Notes: generated by a model not told the origin, from the sequence alone. A stretch of DNA of 64,000 bases from Acidaminococcus fermentans_A (GCF_052216985.1 NZ_JBQOUY010000001.1:225075-289074), one strand, 5' to 3'. Shown: positions 9,262-18,814, counted from the first letter of the stretch. Translations and numbers: made by a program.

Positions 9262-10281
9262 TCATTCTTCTGCAGTTGGACTTCCCGCCCTCTCTAGCAC
9301 CTCGCTGGCAGTCAGGGTCATCTGCAAATACTCCTCCGCCTCTATTTTTTTCTTTCCGTCCACAATCCGGGCATATTCCTCGAACTCTTCCACCATCCGG
9401 TTCCTCCGTTCCGGGGGAATCCAGCTTTGGATGTTCTCTTTCTTTTTTCCAGCACCAATGCTGAACTGATCCCGGTCCGGACCCTGGAGAAACCTCCAGA
9501 CCAGCCTGTCCGGATGGATGGGTTTTCCTTCCACCTTCAGCCAGCCTTTTTCACCCTGGATCTGGAGAAAGGAAGGACTGTCCGAATCCTTAGCAGCAGT
9601 AAGCACCGCCTGGAACCCAGGATACTGGAGGAGCAGCACCCCGGAGGTGTCCACCCTGTTCCATCCCCGGTTGGGGGCATAGGCCACTTTTTCTGGCCGG
9701 CCGCACAGACCCACAGCAAAGGCGATGTTATACACATCCAGGTCGTACAGAGCCCCGCCGAAAGCCGCCGGATCAAAGGCTGGCAGCACTTCTTTCTGCA
9801 GGTACTGGTCGTACCGGCTGGAATACTGGGAATAATTGCACTGGATCAGCCGGATAGGCCCCAGTTTCGGCACCAGTTCCCGGATTTTCCGGAACAGAGC
9901 TCCGTGCCACAGGGGCATGGCTTCCAAAAGAAAAAGTCCCTGTTCCCGGGCCAGTTCCGCCAGGTCCTGCGCCTGGGCAAAAGAGGGGCAGAAGGGCTTT
10001 TCCAGGATCACGTTTTTCCCGGCCAGGAGGGCTGCCCGGGCGTATGCATAATGGACCTGGTTCACTAGGGCGATGTACACCGTATCCACGCCTCCCTCCC
10101 GGAACAGGGATTCCAGGTCCGTGAACACCTGGGAAATCCCATACTCCCGGGCCAGGGCTTCTCCCCGCTGCCGGCTGTATTCCCGGCACCACAGGGCCTT
10201 CACCCGGATCCCCGGCACCGCCTCCATGGACGCCAGGGCCACGGGAACAATGGCTCCGGACCCCAATACTCCCACGTCCAT
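9262..10281 (-). CDS. Gfo/Idh/MocA-family NAD(P)-dependent oxidoreductase
   Basis: The 339-residue protein starts with a Rossmann fold (VGVLGSGAI) and has the family motif EKPFCPSF near residue 94, whose Lys is catalytic in relatives. A C-terminal substrate domain includes GGALYDLDVYNIAFAVG. Members oxidise or reduce sugars and related alcohols, and the substrate cannot be told from sequence. It follows the sensor kinase by 21 bp and has its own GGGAGG site, so it may be cotranscribed with the two-component genes. Confidence 0.85.
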   Translation of the reverse strand: MDVGVLGSGAIVPVALASMEAVPGIRVKALWCREYSRQRGEALAREYGISQVFTDLESLFREGGVDTVYIALVNQVHYAYARAALLAGKNVILEKPFCPSFAQAQDLAELAREQGLFLLEAMPLWHGALFRKIRELVPKLGPIRLIQCNYSQYSSRYDQYLQKEVLPAFDPAAFGGALYDLDVYNIAFAVGLCGRPEKVAYAPNRGWNRVDTSGVLLLQYPGFQAVLTAAKDSDSPSFLQIQGEKGWLKVEGKPIHPDRLVWRFLQGPDRDQFSIGAGKKKENIQSWIPPERRNRMVEEFEEYARIVDGKKKIEAEEYLQMTLTASEVLERAGSPTAEE

Positions 10282-10302
10282 ACCAATCGCCTCCCTGCTC
10301 CG

Positions 10303-11562
10303 TTAGAAAGTCACCCCGAAGGTGATCACGCCGTCCTTGTAATCCACCTGGATCTTCCCGCCCAGCAGCCGGGTGGCTTCTTCCGCCATGGAAAGGCCGA
10401 TCCCGTACCCGGCCTTCTGGCTGTTGTGGCTTTCATCCCCCCGGTAGAACCGTTCAAAGAAATGGGAATAGTCCACCTGGGCACCGTTCTTGTAATCATT
10501 GGACACAAAGGCCCGGAAGCCCTGCTTCCCATGGGGTTCCAGCACTGCCCGGATGGTGCCGCCCTCATCACAGTATTTGGCCGCATTGTCCATGAAGATG
10601 GTGAAGATCTCGTAGAGATACTTGGGATCCGTCTCCCCCTGGAGATTCGGGTGGATTTCCTTCACCAGGGTTTTCTTTTCCCCTTCCACCACCGGAGCAA
10701 AGGACTGGACCGCTTCTTCGAAGGTCCGGCTGATGTCCACTGGTTCCCGTTTCAGCAGCTGCTGGTTCTTTTCCCCCATTTTGGCCAGCATGATCAGCTC
10801 GTTGATCAGACGGGTCACCCGTTTCACCTGGAACAGGATGTTGTCCGTCCACTGGCTTTTGCCGCTGATCAGTTCCAGAGCTTCCGCATTGGCGGAAATA
10901 ATGGCAATGGGGGTCTTCAGCTCGTGACCGGCGTTGGTGATGAACCGTTTCTGGCTGGCCACGTTTTCCACAAAGGGCCGGATGGCATAATTGCTCAGGA
11001 ACATGAGGATCATCATGTACAGCAGGATGCACACCAGGCCGAACCGGAGGGAATACCGCATAAAGGCATCCACGGCTCCCACATCCCGGGTGCAGTCCAT
11101 GACCACCACCAGCCGGCCGCCCCCGGGCCGCTCCGTAACGCTGTAACAGTAGCTGGCCCGTTTGTTCTTGAACACGCCCTGGGCCTGGGGACCATCCGCC
11201 AGTGTCCGGGCGATTTCCAGAGCCTGGAGTTCGTTGAAGGCGGAAATGTTGGACAGGTTCAGCCGCTGGATCCGGCCGTCATGATCCAGGATTACGCTGA
11301 AATACCGGGTCTGGTGGGCAAATTCCGGAGTATCATTGTACCATTCCGGGTCGCTGAGCCAGCTTTCCGTACTGGTCCCCGGCTGATGGGAGGGCATGAT
11401 TCCATCGTTCTGGACAATGGCAGTCAGCAGAGTGTCCACTTCCGACCGCATTTTCATATAGGTAATGCCGTTGATCAGCCCCAGGGCCCCGGCCAGGATG
11501 ATCACCACGGCCACAAAAGCCAGCAGCAGGAATTTCCGCCGCAGACGATGGATCATATCCAT
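10303..11562 (-). CDS. Sensor histidine kinase
   Basis: A 419-residue membrane kinase. It has a transmembrane segment at about 12-32, an extracytoplasmic sensor region of about 150 residues, and a second segment near 180-200 (GLVCILLYMMILMFLS). The HisKA box follows with the phospho-accepting His in NAGHELKTPIAI, and a HATPase domain ends in GYGIGLSMAEEATRLLGG. It lies 12 bp after the response regulator, so the pair is one two-component system. The signal is unknown. Confidence 0.93.
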   Translation of the reverse strand: MDMIHRLRRKFLLLAFVAVVIILAGALGLINGITYMKMRSEVDTLLTAIVQNDGIMPSHQPGTSTESWLSDPEWYNDTPEFAHQTRYFSVILDHDGRIQRLNLSNISAFNELQALEIARTLADGPQAQGVFKNKRASYCYSVTERPGGGRLVVVMDCTRDVGAVDAFMRYSLRFGLVCILLYMMILMFLSNYAIRPFVENVASQKRFITNAGHELKTPIAIISANAEALELISGKSQWTDNILFQVKRVTRLINELIMLAKMGEKNQQLLKREPVDISRTFEEAVQSFAPVVEGEKKTLVKEIHPNLQGETDPKYLYEIFTIFMDNAAKYCDEGGTIRAVLEPHGKQGFRAFVSNDYKNGAQVDYSHFFERFYRGDESHNSQKAGYGIGLSMAEEATRLLGGKIQVDYKDGVITFGVTF

Positions 11563-11574
11563 AATGGACCTCTT

Positions 11575-12255
11575 TTAATTGGCCAGGGCCGGAGCCTGGA
11601 GCACAAAGGCCCCGTCCGGATGGCCGTCGATGGTAAGATTGCCGCCGATGGCCTTGAGCTTTTCCCGCAGGTAGGATACGTAGATCCACACGATTCCCTG
11701 ATCTTCCTGCTTTTCGTCCTGCCAGATCCGGTCAAAGAGCATCCGGGTTTCGCAGGGTTTCCCCGGGTGCTGCATGAAGTACTTCATCAGCTGGGTTTCC
11801 TTGGGAGAAAGCCGGACACTGCTTTTGCTGGACAGCTCCCCTTCCGCACAGTTCAATGTCACCGTACCGGCCTGGAGGGTATTCCGGTTGAAATCTTCCT
11901 GCCGCCGGGTCAGGCTCCGGAGCCGGGCCAGCAGTTCCCCCATGGCAAAAGGTTTGGTCAGGTAATCATCGGCCCCTGCGTCCAGTCCCGTGATCCGGTC
12001 GTCCACTTCGGCCTTGGCCGTGAGCATGATCACCGGGGTCCGGTCCCCTTCCTGCCGGAGTTCCGTCAGGGCGGTGATCCCGTCCTTTACCGGCATCATG
12101 ATATCGAAGATCATGGCATCGTAGATGTTCTGGCGTGCCTTGTCCACAGCAGCCTGTCCGTCATAGACCGGATCCACCTGGCAGCCGGAATGTTCCAGCA
12201 CGGCGCACAGGGCCATGGACATGGCTTTTTCGTCTTCTGCAAGCAATACTTTCAT
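11575..12255 (-). CDS. OmpR/PhoB-family response regulator
   Basis: The 226-residue protein has a receiver domain with acidic pocket AEDE at 6-9, the phospho-Asp at 51 in FDIMMP, Thr in MLTAK and Lys in LTKPF. A C-terminal winged helix follows with LSPKETQLMKYFMQHPG. It is paired with the histidine kinase just downstream. The gene upstream makes (p)ppGpp and is 32 bp away, so stress signalling may be coexpressed with this system. Confidence 0.94.
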   Translation of the reverse strand: MKVLLAEDEKAMSMALCAVLEHSGCQVDPVYDGQAAVDKARQNIYDAMIFDIMMPVKDGITALTELRQEGDRTPVIMLTAKAEVDDRITGLDAGADDYLTKPFAMGELLARLRSLTRRQEDFNRNTLQAGTVTLNCAEGELSSKSSVRLSPKETQLMKYFMQHPGKPCETRMLFDRIWQDEKQEDQGIVWIYVSYLREKLKAIGGNLTIDGHPDGAFVLQAPALAN

Positions 12256-12287
12256 GGATGATTGACTCCTTTCCCTGGGTCAGTGGT

Positions 12288-12911
12288 TCAGGTTTCCCGG
12301 ATCAGTTTCCGGATGGTCTCCATGGACAGGTCGCAGGCGGCCAGCTCATCGGCGCACCGCTTCAGCTCCTGGCCGATCAGTTCCGGGTTCCGGATGGATT
12401 TTTTGTACTTCATCTCGTGTTCCAGGCTGGCCCAGGAATCCATGGCGATGGTCCGGAGCTGGACTTCCGCATAGAAGATTCCCGGGGTGTTCCCTTCCAC
12501 ATCCGGGAAGGGCTCCTCCAGCCGGAGGATCAGATGGTAGGACCGGTAGCCGTTGGGTTTCACATTGTGTACGTAGTCTTTTTCCTGGATGACCGTGCAG
12601 CCGGGAATGGCCCGGATCAGCCGGAGATTCCGGTCGATGTCGCTGAGGAAGCGGCACACGATCCGCAGGCCGATGGCATCGTAGACTCCATGGAGAGCCG
12701 ATCGGGCATTGACGGTCAGGCCTTTCCGCTGGCACTTTTCCGCCATGCTTTGGGGGTCCTTGATACGGTAGATCAGGTGTTCATAGGCATTTTCTTTGGT
12801 TTCTTCCATTTCTTTCTGATTGTATTGTTGGATTTGTCGGACCAGCTGTGCCTGTACTTTTTCCAGTACCGGCCGCCAGTCCTCATAGCGGCTGCCCATG
12901 GTTTGGTTCAA
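12288..12911 (-). CDS. Small alarmone synthetase (RelQ/YjbM type)
   Basis: A 207-residue stand-alone RelA/SpoT synthetase domain without HD hydrolase or TGS/ACT parts. It makes (p)ppGpp from ATP and GTP or GDP. The core is visible: RSALHGVYDAIGLRIVCRF, VKPNGYRSYHLIL, then AEVQLRTIAMDSWASLEHE with the catalytic Glu. The start is a TTG at 12911 preceded at 6 nt by AAGGAGG, which is decisive over the later ATG. The length fits the small synthetases rather than Rel. Confidence 0.88.
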   Translation of the reverse strand: MNQTMGSRYEDWRPVLEKVQAQLVRQIQQYNQKEMEETKENAYEHLIYRIKDPQSMAEKCQRKGLTVNARSALHGVYDAIGLRIVCRFLSDIDRNLRLIRAIPGCTVIQEKDYVHNVKPNGYRSYHLILRLEEPFPDVEGNTPGIFYAEVQLRTIAMDSWASLEHEMKYKKSIRNPELIGQELKRCADELAACDLSMETIRKLIRET

Positions 12912-13015
12912 GTTGATTCCTCCTTTATATCCGATTTTCTCACTCTTCTCTGATTATTGTATCACAGGAATATGGAATTTCTATGAAGATTGGAAAGAGA
13001 AAACCTCCTGCCCTG

Positions 13016-13810
13016 TCAGCGGGCAAGAGTCGGAGGCCCCGATACCAGCCAGTGGCGGAGCTTCACCTTCACCTGTTCCAGCTGACGGGCACTCTTCGGA
13101 TTCACCGGCTGGAAGCCAAGCAGTTTGGCGAAATATCCCTGCCGGCAGATGATTTCCCGGCTGGGACCATAAGTGACATCAAACAACTGGCATAAGCATC
13201 CCGTAAAAAAGTCCAGGGCGGTCTTCTTATATTCAGTATGTACCAGTTTCCCCGCCAGGGCCTCTTCCAAAACTTTGGGAGAAATGGCTTGACTGACCAA
13301 ATCCTCCAGGGACACCTGCCATACCTGTTCAGGGTGGTCCAGATACCCTGCATAGACTCGGAACAAGTCGATTTTATCTGCATCCCGAAGCAAAAGGGCA
13401 AAATCCCGGGCTCTTCCGGTGACCCCGGCCGGGACGGCATATCCGTTGTGCCACAGGATGGACAGCTCCAGGATCCGGTCCCGTTCCGGTTCCGGCTGGG
13501 GCAGGAAATCCCGGATGTGCCCTTGTTCAAAGAGATACCACACCCCGTACCGGGCGTGATCCATGGATTTATAATCGATGAAAGTATGGAACCGCCGGGC
13601 CTGCTCGAACCGGCCGATATCGTGGAGCAGCCCCATCACCCAGGCCAGCTCCTGTTCTCTTTCCGTCCATCCCAGTTCCCGGGCCAAATTCTCGCACAAG
13701 CCGCTGACGATCCGGGAATGGCGCTGCTTGCTGAGGATCCCCGGAGTATCCGGATCGAACTGGGAAACATATCGGTCAAAGGCCGCAGAAACAGATAATT
13801 TGTCAAGCAT
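13016..13810 (-). CDS. HD-domain metal-dependent phosphohydrolase
   Basis: The 264-residue protein carries the HD set: RHSRIVSGL for the first His, LLHDIGRFEQ near residue 61, SMDHARYG, and an Asp in LLRDADKIDLF. These residues bind a metal pair for phosphate ester hydrolysis. The substrate is unknown. The ATG at 13810 has GAAAGGA 6 nt upstream. A longer frame would start inside the eno terminator and is rejected. It lies directly downstream of that terminator. Confidence 0.85.
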   Translation of the reverse strand: MLDKLSVSAAFDRYVSQFDPDTPGILSKQRHSRIVSGLCENLARELGWTEREQELAWVMGLLHDIGRFEQARRFHTFIDYKSMDHARYGVWYLFEQGHIRDFLPQPEPERDRILELSILWHNGYAVPAGVTGRARDFALLLRDADKIDLFRVYAGYLDHPEQVWQVSLEDLVSQAISPKVLEEALAGKLVHTEYKKTALDFFTGCLCQLFDVTYGPSREIICRQGYFAKLLGFQPVNPKSARQLEQVKVKLRHWLVSGPPTLAR

Positions 13811-13826
13811 GTGTATTTCCTTTCGT

Positions 13827-13866
13827 AAAAAAGGTGTGCTGCACGCTCCATGCAGCACACCTTTTT
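13827..13866 (-). terminator. Terminator after eno
   Basis: A near-perfect hairpin, AAGGTGTGCTGCA pairing with TGCAGCACACCTT, flanked by A on one side and T on the other, so it can work in either direction. It ends the eno transcript on minus. Confidence 0.88.
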
Positions 13867-13880
13867 GTCATCCGGCTGCT

Positions 13881-13910
13881 AACCGTTGACAGCTGAACCG
13901 TTGACAGCTT
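13881..13910. repeat. Tandem 15-bp direct repeat
   Basis: Two copies of AACCGTTGACAGCT(G/T) in tandem, one base before the eno stop codon region and next to its terminator. The position and style are like the heptad repeats elsewhere in the window. Confidence 0.7.
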
Positions 13911-13911
13911 T

Positions 13912-15195
13912 TTATCTGATGTTGTAGAACACATCCATTCCGTTGTACTGGGCGGCGGCTCCCAAATCTTCTTCGATCCGCAGCAGCTGGTTGTACTTGG
14001 CCACCCGGTCAGTGCGGCAGGGTGCCCCGGATTTGATCTGTCCGGCGTTGGTGCCCACCACTACATCCGCAATGGTGGTGTCTTCCGTTTCACCGCTTCG
14101 GTGGGAAACGATGGCGGTATAGCCAGCCCGTTTGGCCATTTCAATGGCATCCAGGGTTTCGGTCAGGGTCCCGATCTGGTTCAGTTTGATCAGGATGGCA
14201 TTGGCTACGCCCATTTCAATGCCCTTCTTCAACCGTTCCACGTTGGTGACGAACAGGTCATCCCCCACCAGCTGGACTTTTTTGCCCAAAACATCGGTGA
14301 GCTGTTTCCAGCCGTCCCAGTCATCTTCCGCCAAACCGTCTTCAATGGAGACGATGGGGTATTTTTCACACAGGGAAGCGTACCATTCCACCATTTCAGC
14401 GGAGGTCTTCACGACCCCTTCCCCTTTCAGGTTGTACTTGCCGTCTTCGAACAGCTCGCTGGCAGCGGTATCGATGGCCAGCCGTACCTGTTCACCGGGT
14501 TTGTAGCCGGCTTTTTCGATGGCTTCCACGATCACCTGCAGGGCTTCTTCGTTGCTTTCCAGGTTGGGAGCAAAGCCGCCTTCATCCCCTACAGCCGTAG
14601 CCAGCCCTTTGTCCTTCAGGACTTTCTTCAGGGCCTGGTAGATTTCCGCGTTGATCCGCAGGGCTTCGGCAAAGCTGTCAGCGCCTACCGGCATGATCAT
14701 GAATTCCTGGATATCCACGTTGTTGTCCGCATGGGCACCGCCGTTCAGGATGTTCATCATGGGAACCGGCAGTTCTTTGGCGTTGACCCCGCCCAGATAC
14801 TGGTACAGAGGCAGCCCGATGGACAGCGCTGCAGCCTTGGCCACAGCCAGGGATACCCCCAGGATGGCGTTGGCCCCCAGACGGCCCTTGTTGGGCGTAC
14901 CGTCCAGACGGATCATGGCTTCATCGATTTCCACCTGGCGGGTGGGATCCAGACCGATGATGGCGTCGGCAATGGTGTCATTCACATTGTCCACAGCTTT
15001 GGAGACCCCTTTGCCGCCGAAACGGTCCTTGTCTCCGTCCCGCAGTTCCACCGCTTCGTGGACCCCGGTGGAAGCGCCGGAAGGGACAGCGGCCCGGCCT
15101 ACGGTACCGTCATCCAGCAGTACATCCACTTCAACCGTGGGATTGCCCCGGGAATCCAGGATTTCTCTTGCGCACACATTTTCAATGATTGGCAT
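13912..15195 (-). CDS. eno: Enolase
   Basis: Converts 2-phosphoglycerate to phosphoenolpyruvate in the cytosol. The 427-residue product (normal length) has the signatures ILDSRGNPTVEVDV, SGASTGVHEAVELRD, GDEGGFAPNL with the catalytic Glu, VSIEDGLAEDDW and KLNQIGTLTET. The start at 15195 (MPIIENV) has GAGGTG 7 nt upstream; an 18-codon longer frame lacks a site. It is the last gene of the cggR-gapA-pgk/tpiA-gpmI-eno series and ends at a strong terminator. The 134 bp before it hold an inverted repeat and heptad repeats, so it may also have its own promoter. Confidence 0.97.
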   Translation of the reverse strand: MPIIENVCAREILDSRGNPTVEVDVLLDDGTVGRAAVPSGASTGVHEAVELRDGDKDRFGGKGVSKAVDNVNDTIADAIIGLDPTRQVEIDEAMIRLDGTPNKGRLGANAILGVSLAVAKAAALSIGLPLYQYLGGVNAKELPVPMMNILNGGAHADNNVDIQEFMIMPVGADSFAEALRINAEIYQALKKVLKDKGLATAVGDEGGFAPNLESNEEALQVIVEAIEKAGYKPGEQVRLAIDTAASELFEDGKYNLKGEGVVKTSAEMVEWYASLCEKYPIVSIEDGLAEDDWDGWKQLTDVLGKKVQLVGDDLFVTNVERLKKGIEMGVANAILIKLNQIGTLTETLDAIEMAKRAGYTAIVSHRSGETEDTTIADVVVGTNAGQIKSGAPCRTDRVAKYNQLLRIEEDLGAAAQYNGMDVFYNIR

Positions 15196-15217
15196 TGTTT
15201 TCACCTCGTTATGGTTG

Positions 15218-15243
15218 AGCCTGGGGAATAGATTCCCCAGGCT
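15218..15243. repeat. Inverted repeat between gpmI and eno
   Basis: AGCCTGGGGAAT pairs with ATTCCCCAGGCT around a two-base centre. There is no T run, so it is not a standard terminator; it could be an RNA stem upstream of eno. Confidence 0.6.
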
Positions 15244-15244
15244 G

Positions 15245-15272
15245 GTCACTAGTCTCTAGTCACTAGTCTCTA
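15245..15272. repeat. Heptanucleotide tandem repeat
   Basis: Four 7-bp units alternate exactly: GTCACTA, GTCTCTA, GTCACTA, GTCTCTA. A short palindrome (AATCAATTT/AAATTGATT) follows at 15285-15306. Confidence 0.85.
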
Positions 15273-15329
15273 GCCGATGGAAATCAATTTTGGCAAATTG
15301 ATTTTGCACAAGCAAAACAGCGTAAAAGC

Positions 15330-16859
15330 TTACTTCCGTATCAGCAGGGAATGGCCGGTCATGGCCTCGGGTTTGGGCAAATCCAGGAGCTCCAGCAGGG
15401 TGGGAGCGATATCGGAAAGGCCTCCATCTTCCACTTGGGTCCCCGGCTCCGCCCCCACTACCAGGAATGGCACCGGGTTGGTGGTATGGGCGGTCATTGG
15501 AGCATGGGTCACCGGATCTTCCATTTCTTCCAGGTTCCCATGGTCTGCGGTGATGCACAGGGCACCGCCTTTTTGCAGCACTTTGTCCGCCAGGCTGCCC
15601 ACACATTCGTCCACAGCCTCCAGGGCCTTCACCGCTGCCTCCAGGGAACCAGTATGGCCCACCATGTCCGGATTGGCGAAGTTCAGGATCACCAGATCAT
15701 ACAGATCCTTATCCAGGGCCTCCTGGAGCTTTTCCGTCACCAGATAGGCGCTCATCTCCGGCTGCAGGTCATAGGTGGCCACTTTGGGAGAAGGCACCAG
15801 GATCCGGTCTTCGTTGGGGAAGGGCTGCTCCCGTCCTCCATTGAAGAAAAAGGTCACATGGGCATATTTTTCCGTTTCTGCAATGTGGAGCTGATGGAGT
15901 CCGGCTTTGGACACCACTTCCGCCAGGGTATCCCGAATTTCTTCCGGTGGGAATGCCACTGGTGCCTGGATGCTCTTTTCGTATTCCGTCATAGTGACGA
16001 AATGGACGGGCAGCTGGTCTTCTTTCCGGGGAAATCCCTGGAATTCCGTATCCGTAAAGGCATGGGTCAGCTCCCGGGCCCGGTCCGGACGGAAGTTGAA
16101 GAAAATCAGGCTGTCGCCTTGTTCCACGGTGCCGTCCACTCCAGACACCCGGAAGGGCACCACGAATTCGTCGGTCTGCCCAGCTGCATATGCGGCTTCC
16201 AGGCCTTCCGCCGCACTGGCAGCTTCCTGGCCTTCGCCTCCCGTCATGATGTCATACACCTTCTGGATCCGGTCCCACCGTTTGTCCCGGTCCATGGCAT
16301 AATACCGGCCGGAAACTGTGGCGATCCGTCCCACCTCCAGCTCCTGACAGGCTTTTTCCACCTGTTCCAGGAAAGGCGCCGCACTTTGGGGCAGAGTATC
16401 CCGTCCATCCAGGAATGCATGGACATAGACTTTCTCCACACTCTGATTCTTGGCCATGGCCAAAAGGCCCAGCAGATGGTCAATATGGCTGTGGACCCCG
16501 CCGTCACTGAGCAGGCCCAGGAGATGGAGTTTCTTTCCGTTGTCCCGGGCTTCTTCCATGGCCTTCACCAGCACCGGATTGGTTTCCAGGCTGCCGTCTT
16601 TGACGGCCCGGGTGATCCGGGTCAGGCTCTGGTAGATGATCCGCCCGGACCCGATGGATAGATGCCCCACTTCCGAATTCCCCATCTGGCCATCCGGCAG
16701 ACCCACCGCTTCTCCGGAACACTGGAGCTGGCTGTGGGGATACCGGTTGAAATAAAAGTCCAGATGAGGGGTCCGGGCCCGGGTCACCGCATTGGTGGGG
16801 CTGGAGGGAGCGATCCCCCAGCCGTCCAGGATCATCAGCATTACAGGTTTCTTTTTCAT
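15330..16859 (-). CDS. gpmI: 2,3-bisphosphoglycerate-independent phosphoglycerate mutase
   Basis: Interconverts 3- and 2-phosphoglycerate using two metal ions. The 509-residue protein matches iPGM in length and motifs: LMILDGWG with the first metal Asp, GNSEVGHLSIGSGR with the catalytic Ser, HSHIDHLL, DGRDTLP, and C-terminal ITADHGNLEEM. The start at 16859 (MKKKPVML) uses a TGAGG site that overlaps the stop of pgk/tpiA. That makes an 8-bp gap and tight coupling. Confidence 0.96.
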   Translation of the reverse strand: MKKKPVMLMILDGWGIAPSSPTNAVTRARTPHLDFYFNRYPHSQLQCSGEAVGLPDGQMGNSEVGHLSIGSGRIIYQSLTRITRAVKDGSLETNPVLVKAMEEARDNGKKLHLLGLLSDGGVHSHIDHLLGLLAMAKNQSVEKVYVHAFLDGRDTLPQSAAPFLEQVEKACQELEVGRIATVSGRYYAMDRDKRWDRIQKVYDIMTGGEGQEAASAAEGLEAAYAAGQTDEFVVPFRVSGVDGTVEQGDSLIFFNFRPDRARELTHAFTDTEFQGFPRKEDQLPVHFVTMTEYEKSIQAPVAFPPEEIRDTLAEVVSKAGLHQLHIAETEKYAHVTFFFNGGREQPFPNEDRILVPSPKVATYDLQPEMSAYLVTEKLQEALDKDLYDLVILNFANPDMVGHTGSLEAAVKALEAVDECVGSLADKVLQKGGALCITADHGNLEEMEDPVTHAPMTAHTTNPVPFLVVGAEPGTQVEDGGLSDIAPTLLELLDLPKPEAMTGHSLLIRK

Positions 16860-16866
16860 GACTGCC

Positions 16867-18792
16867 TCAGAACGTGTTGGCAATGGCGCAGAATTCCTGG
16901 GCAGACAGGCTGGCCCCGCCTACCAGTACGCCATCGATGCCGTCTTCATGGAAGGCATGGGCATTTTCGCTGGTCACACTGCCGCCGTAGAGGATCCGCA
17001 CCCGGCGGGCCGCCTCTTTGCCGAATTTCTCCGCAACCGCTTTCCGGATCAGATCCGCAGCTGCCACCGCATCCCGCACTTCGGCGCTCTTGCCGCTACC
17101 GATGGCCCATACCGGTTCGTAAGCCACCAGCAGATGCTGGATCTGCCCATCAGTGAGCACGTTCAGTACTGGAGTCAGCTGGCTCAAGATCTTGTCCTTG
17201 GTAGAACCGTTTTCGTGTTCGTCGGCGTCTTCGCCCACGCACAGCACTGGATCCAGATCATTCCGGAAAGCAGCCAGGACCTTCTTCACCACGATATCGT
17301 TGGTTTCGTAGAAGAATTTCCGCCGTTCGCTGTGGCCTACCAGTACGTACCGGGACCCGATCTCTGCAATCATGGGGCCGGATACGGCGCCGGTGTAGGA
17401 ACCTTCATCTTCATAGAAAATGTCCTGGGCCCCATAGCCGATGCCGTCTTCATCCACCATGGCCGCTACGCTTTCCAGAGCGGTGAACGGCGGGAACAGC
17501 ACTACTTCGGCCCGGGCCATTTCCGTGCCATGGGCCACCTGGTGAGCCAGTTCCATGGCTTCTTCCACGGTCTTGTGGCATTTCCAGTTGCCGGCCACGA
17601 TTGGGGTCCGGAGGTCATCCAGGGCAGCCAGACCCGGCAGCACTTTTCCTTCCAAGTATTCCAGGGAAGCACCGCCACCAGTGGACACATGGCTCATCTT
17701 ATCGGCCAGGCCCATCTGTTTCACCGCAGCAGCACTATCACCGCCGCCTACGATGGTGATGCCGTCAGAAGCGGCCATGGCTTCCGCCACCCGCCGGGTC
17801 CCTTCTGCATAATTGGGCATTTCGAACACGCCCATGGGACCGTTCCAGACAATGGTCTTCATGCCGGCCAGGGTCTGGGCATACAGTTCCGCCGTCTTGG
17901 GGCCGATATCCAGGGCCATGTATTCCGGATTCAGGGCATCCAGGTCTTCCGCTTCATGGTCCGCTTCATTGGAGAAGCTAGCCGCCATGATCAGGTCCAC
18001 TGGCAGCAGCATCTTGGTCTTCTGGGCCGCCGCTTCCGCTAACAGATCCTTAGCAATCCCCAGGCTTTCTTTTTCTACCAGGGATTTGCCCAGATCATAG
18101 CCCTTGGCAGCCAGGAAGGTATTGGCCATACCACCGCCGATGAGGATCACGTCGGCCTTTTTGATCAGGCTGCGGATGACAGCGATCTTGTCTGCCACTT
18201 TGGCCCCGCCGATGATGGCAGCAAAAGGACGCTGGGGTTTATCCACTGCATTGCCCAGATAGGCGATTTCCTTTTCCAGCAGGAAACCAGCCACGGCGGG
18301 CAGATAATGGGTGATCCCTTCCACGGAAGCATGGGCCCGGTGGGAAACCCCGAACCCGTCATTGACGAATACATCTCCCAAAGAAGCCAGTTCCTGGGCA
18401 AAATGGGGGTCGTTCTTTTCTTCTTCCGGATGGAACCGGAGATTTTCCAGCAGCAGGATGTCCCCGTTCCGCAGCTGGGCTGCTGCAGCTTGGGCTTCCT
18501 TCCCCACGCAGTCCGGGCAGAACTGCACCGGGCGGTGGATCAGCTGGCTCAGGGCTTCCGCCACAGGTTTCAGGCTGAACTTGGGGTTCACCTTGCCTTT
18601 GGGACGGCCCAGGTGGGCCAGGAGGATCACAGCGGCCCCCTGGTCCAGCAGGTAATGGAGAGTGGGCAGGGATGCTTCGATCCGGATGAAGTCCGTGATC
18701 TCTCCCTTGTCGTTCATGGGGACATTATAATCCACCCGGACCAACACTCGTTTGCCGGTCAGTTGGATGTCTTTGACAGTTCTCTTATCCAT
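16867..18792 (-). CDS. pgk-tpiA: Fused phosphoglycerate kinase / triosephosphate isomerase
   Basis: One uninterrupted frame encodes two glycolytic enzymes. Residues 1 to about 393 are Pgk: RVLVRVDYNVPMND, LLAHLGRPKGK, GGAKVADKI, and the nucleotide loop GGGDSAAAV, ending STGGGASLEYLEGKVLPG. After a linker of about eight residues, TpiA starts at TPIVAGNWKCHK (active-site Lys). It has VGHSERR (His) and AYEPVWAIGSG (catalytic Glu), and ends as a normal TIM. A similar Pgk-TIM fusion is known from Thermotoga maritima. No stop or start codon separates the halves. The start ATG at 18792 is 22 bp from the gapA stop; a GTG four codons earlier is too close to its site. Both active sites look complete. 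Confidence 0.95.
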   Translation of the reverse strand: MDKRTVKDIQLTGKRVLVRVDYNVPMNDKGEITDFIRIEASLPTLHYLLDQGAAVILLAHLGRPKGKVNPKFSLKPVAEALSQLIHRPVQFCPDCVGKEAQAAAAQLRNGDILLLENLRFHPEEEKNDPHFAQELASLGDVFVNDGFGVSHRAHASVEGITHYLPAVAGFLLEKEIAYLGNAVDKPQRPFAAIIGGAKVADKIAVIRSLIKKADVILIGGGMANTFLAAKGYDLGKSLVEKESLGIAKDLLAEAAAQKTKMLLPVDLIMAASFSNEADHEAEDLDALNPEYMALDIGPKTAELYAQTLAGMKTIVWNGPMGVFEMPNYAEGTRRVAEAMAASDGITIVGGGDSAAAVKQMGLADKMSHVSTGGGASLEYLEGKVLPGLAALDDLRTPIVAGNWKCHKTVEEAMELAHQVAHGTEMARAEVVLFPPFTALESVAAMVDEDGIGYGAQDIFYEDEGSYTGAVSGPMIAEIGSRYVLVGHSERRKFFYETNDIVVKKVLAAFRNDLDPVLCVGEDADEHENGSTKDKILSQLTPVLNVLTDGQIQHLLVAYEPVWAIGSGKSAEVRDAVAAADLIRKAVAEKFGKEAARRVRILYGGSVTSENAHAFHEDGIDGVLVGGASLSAQEFCAIANTF

Positions 18793-18814
18793 GGTTCCGC
18801 GCACTGCCTTTCTC

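Noticed and set aside
15218..15243. Inverted repeat as a gpmI terminator
   Set aside because: It has no T run on the minus strand, and eno lies just downstream in the same direction.
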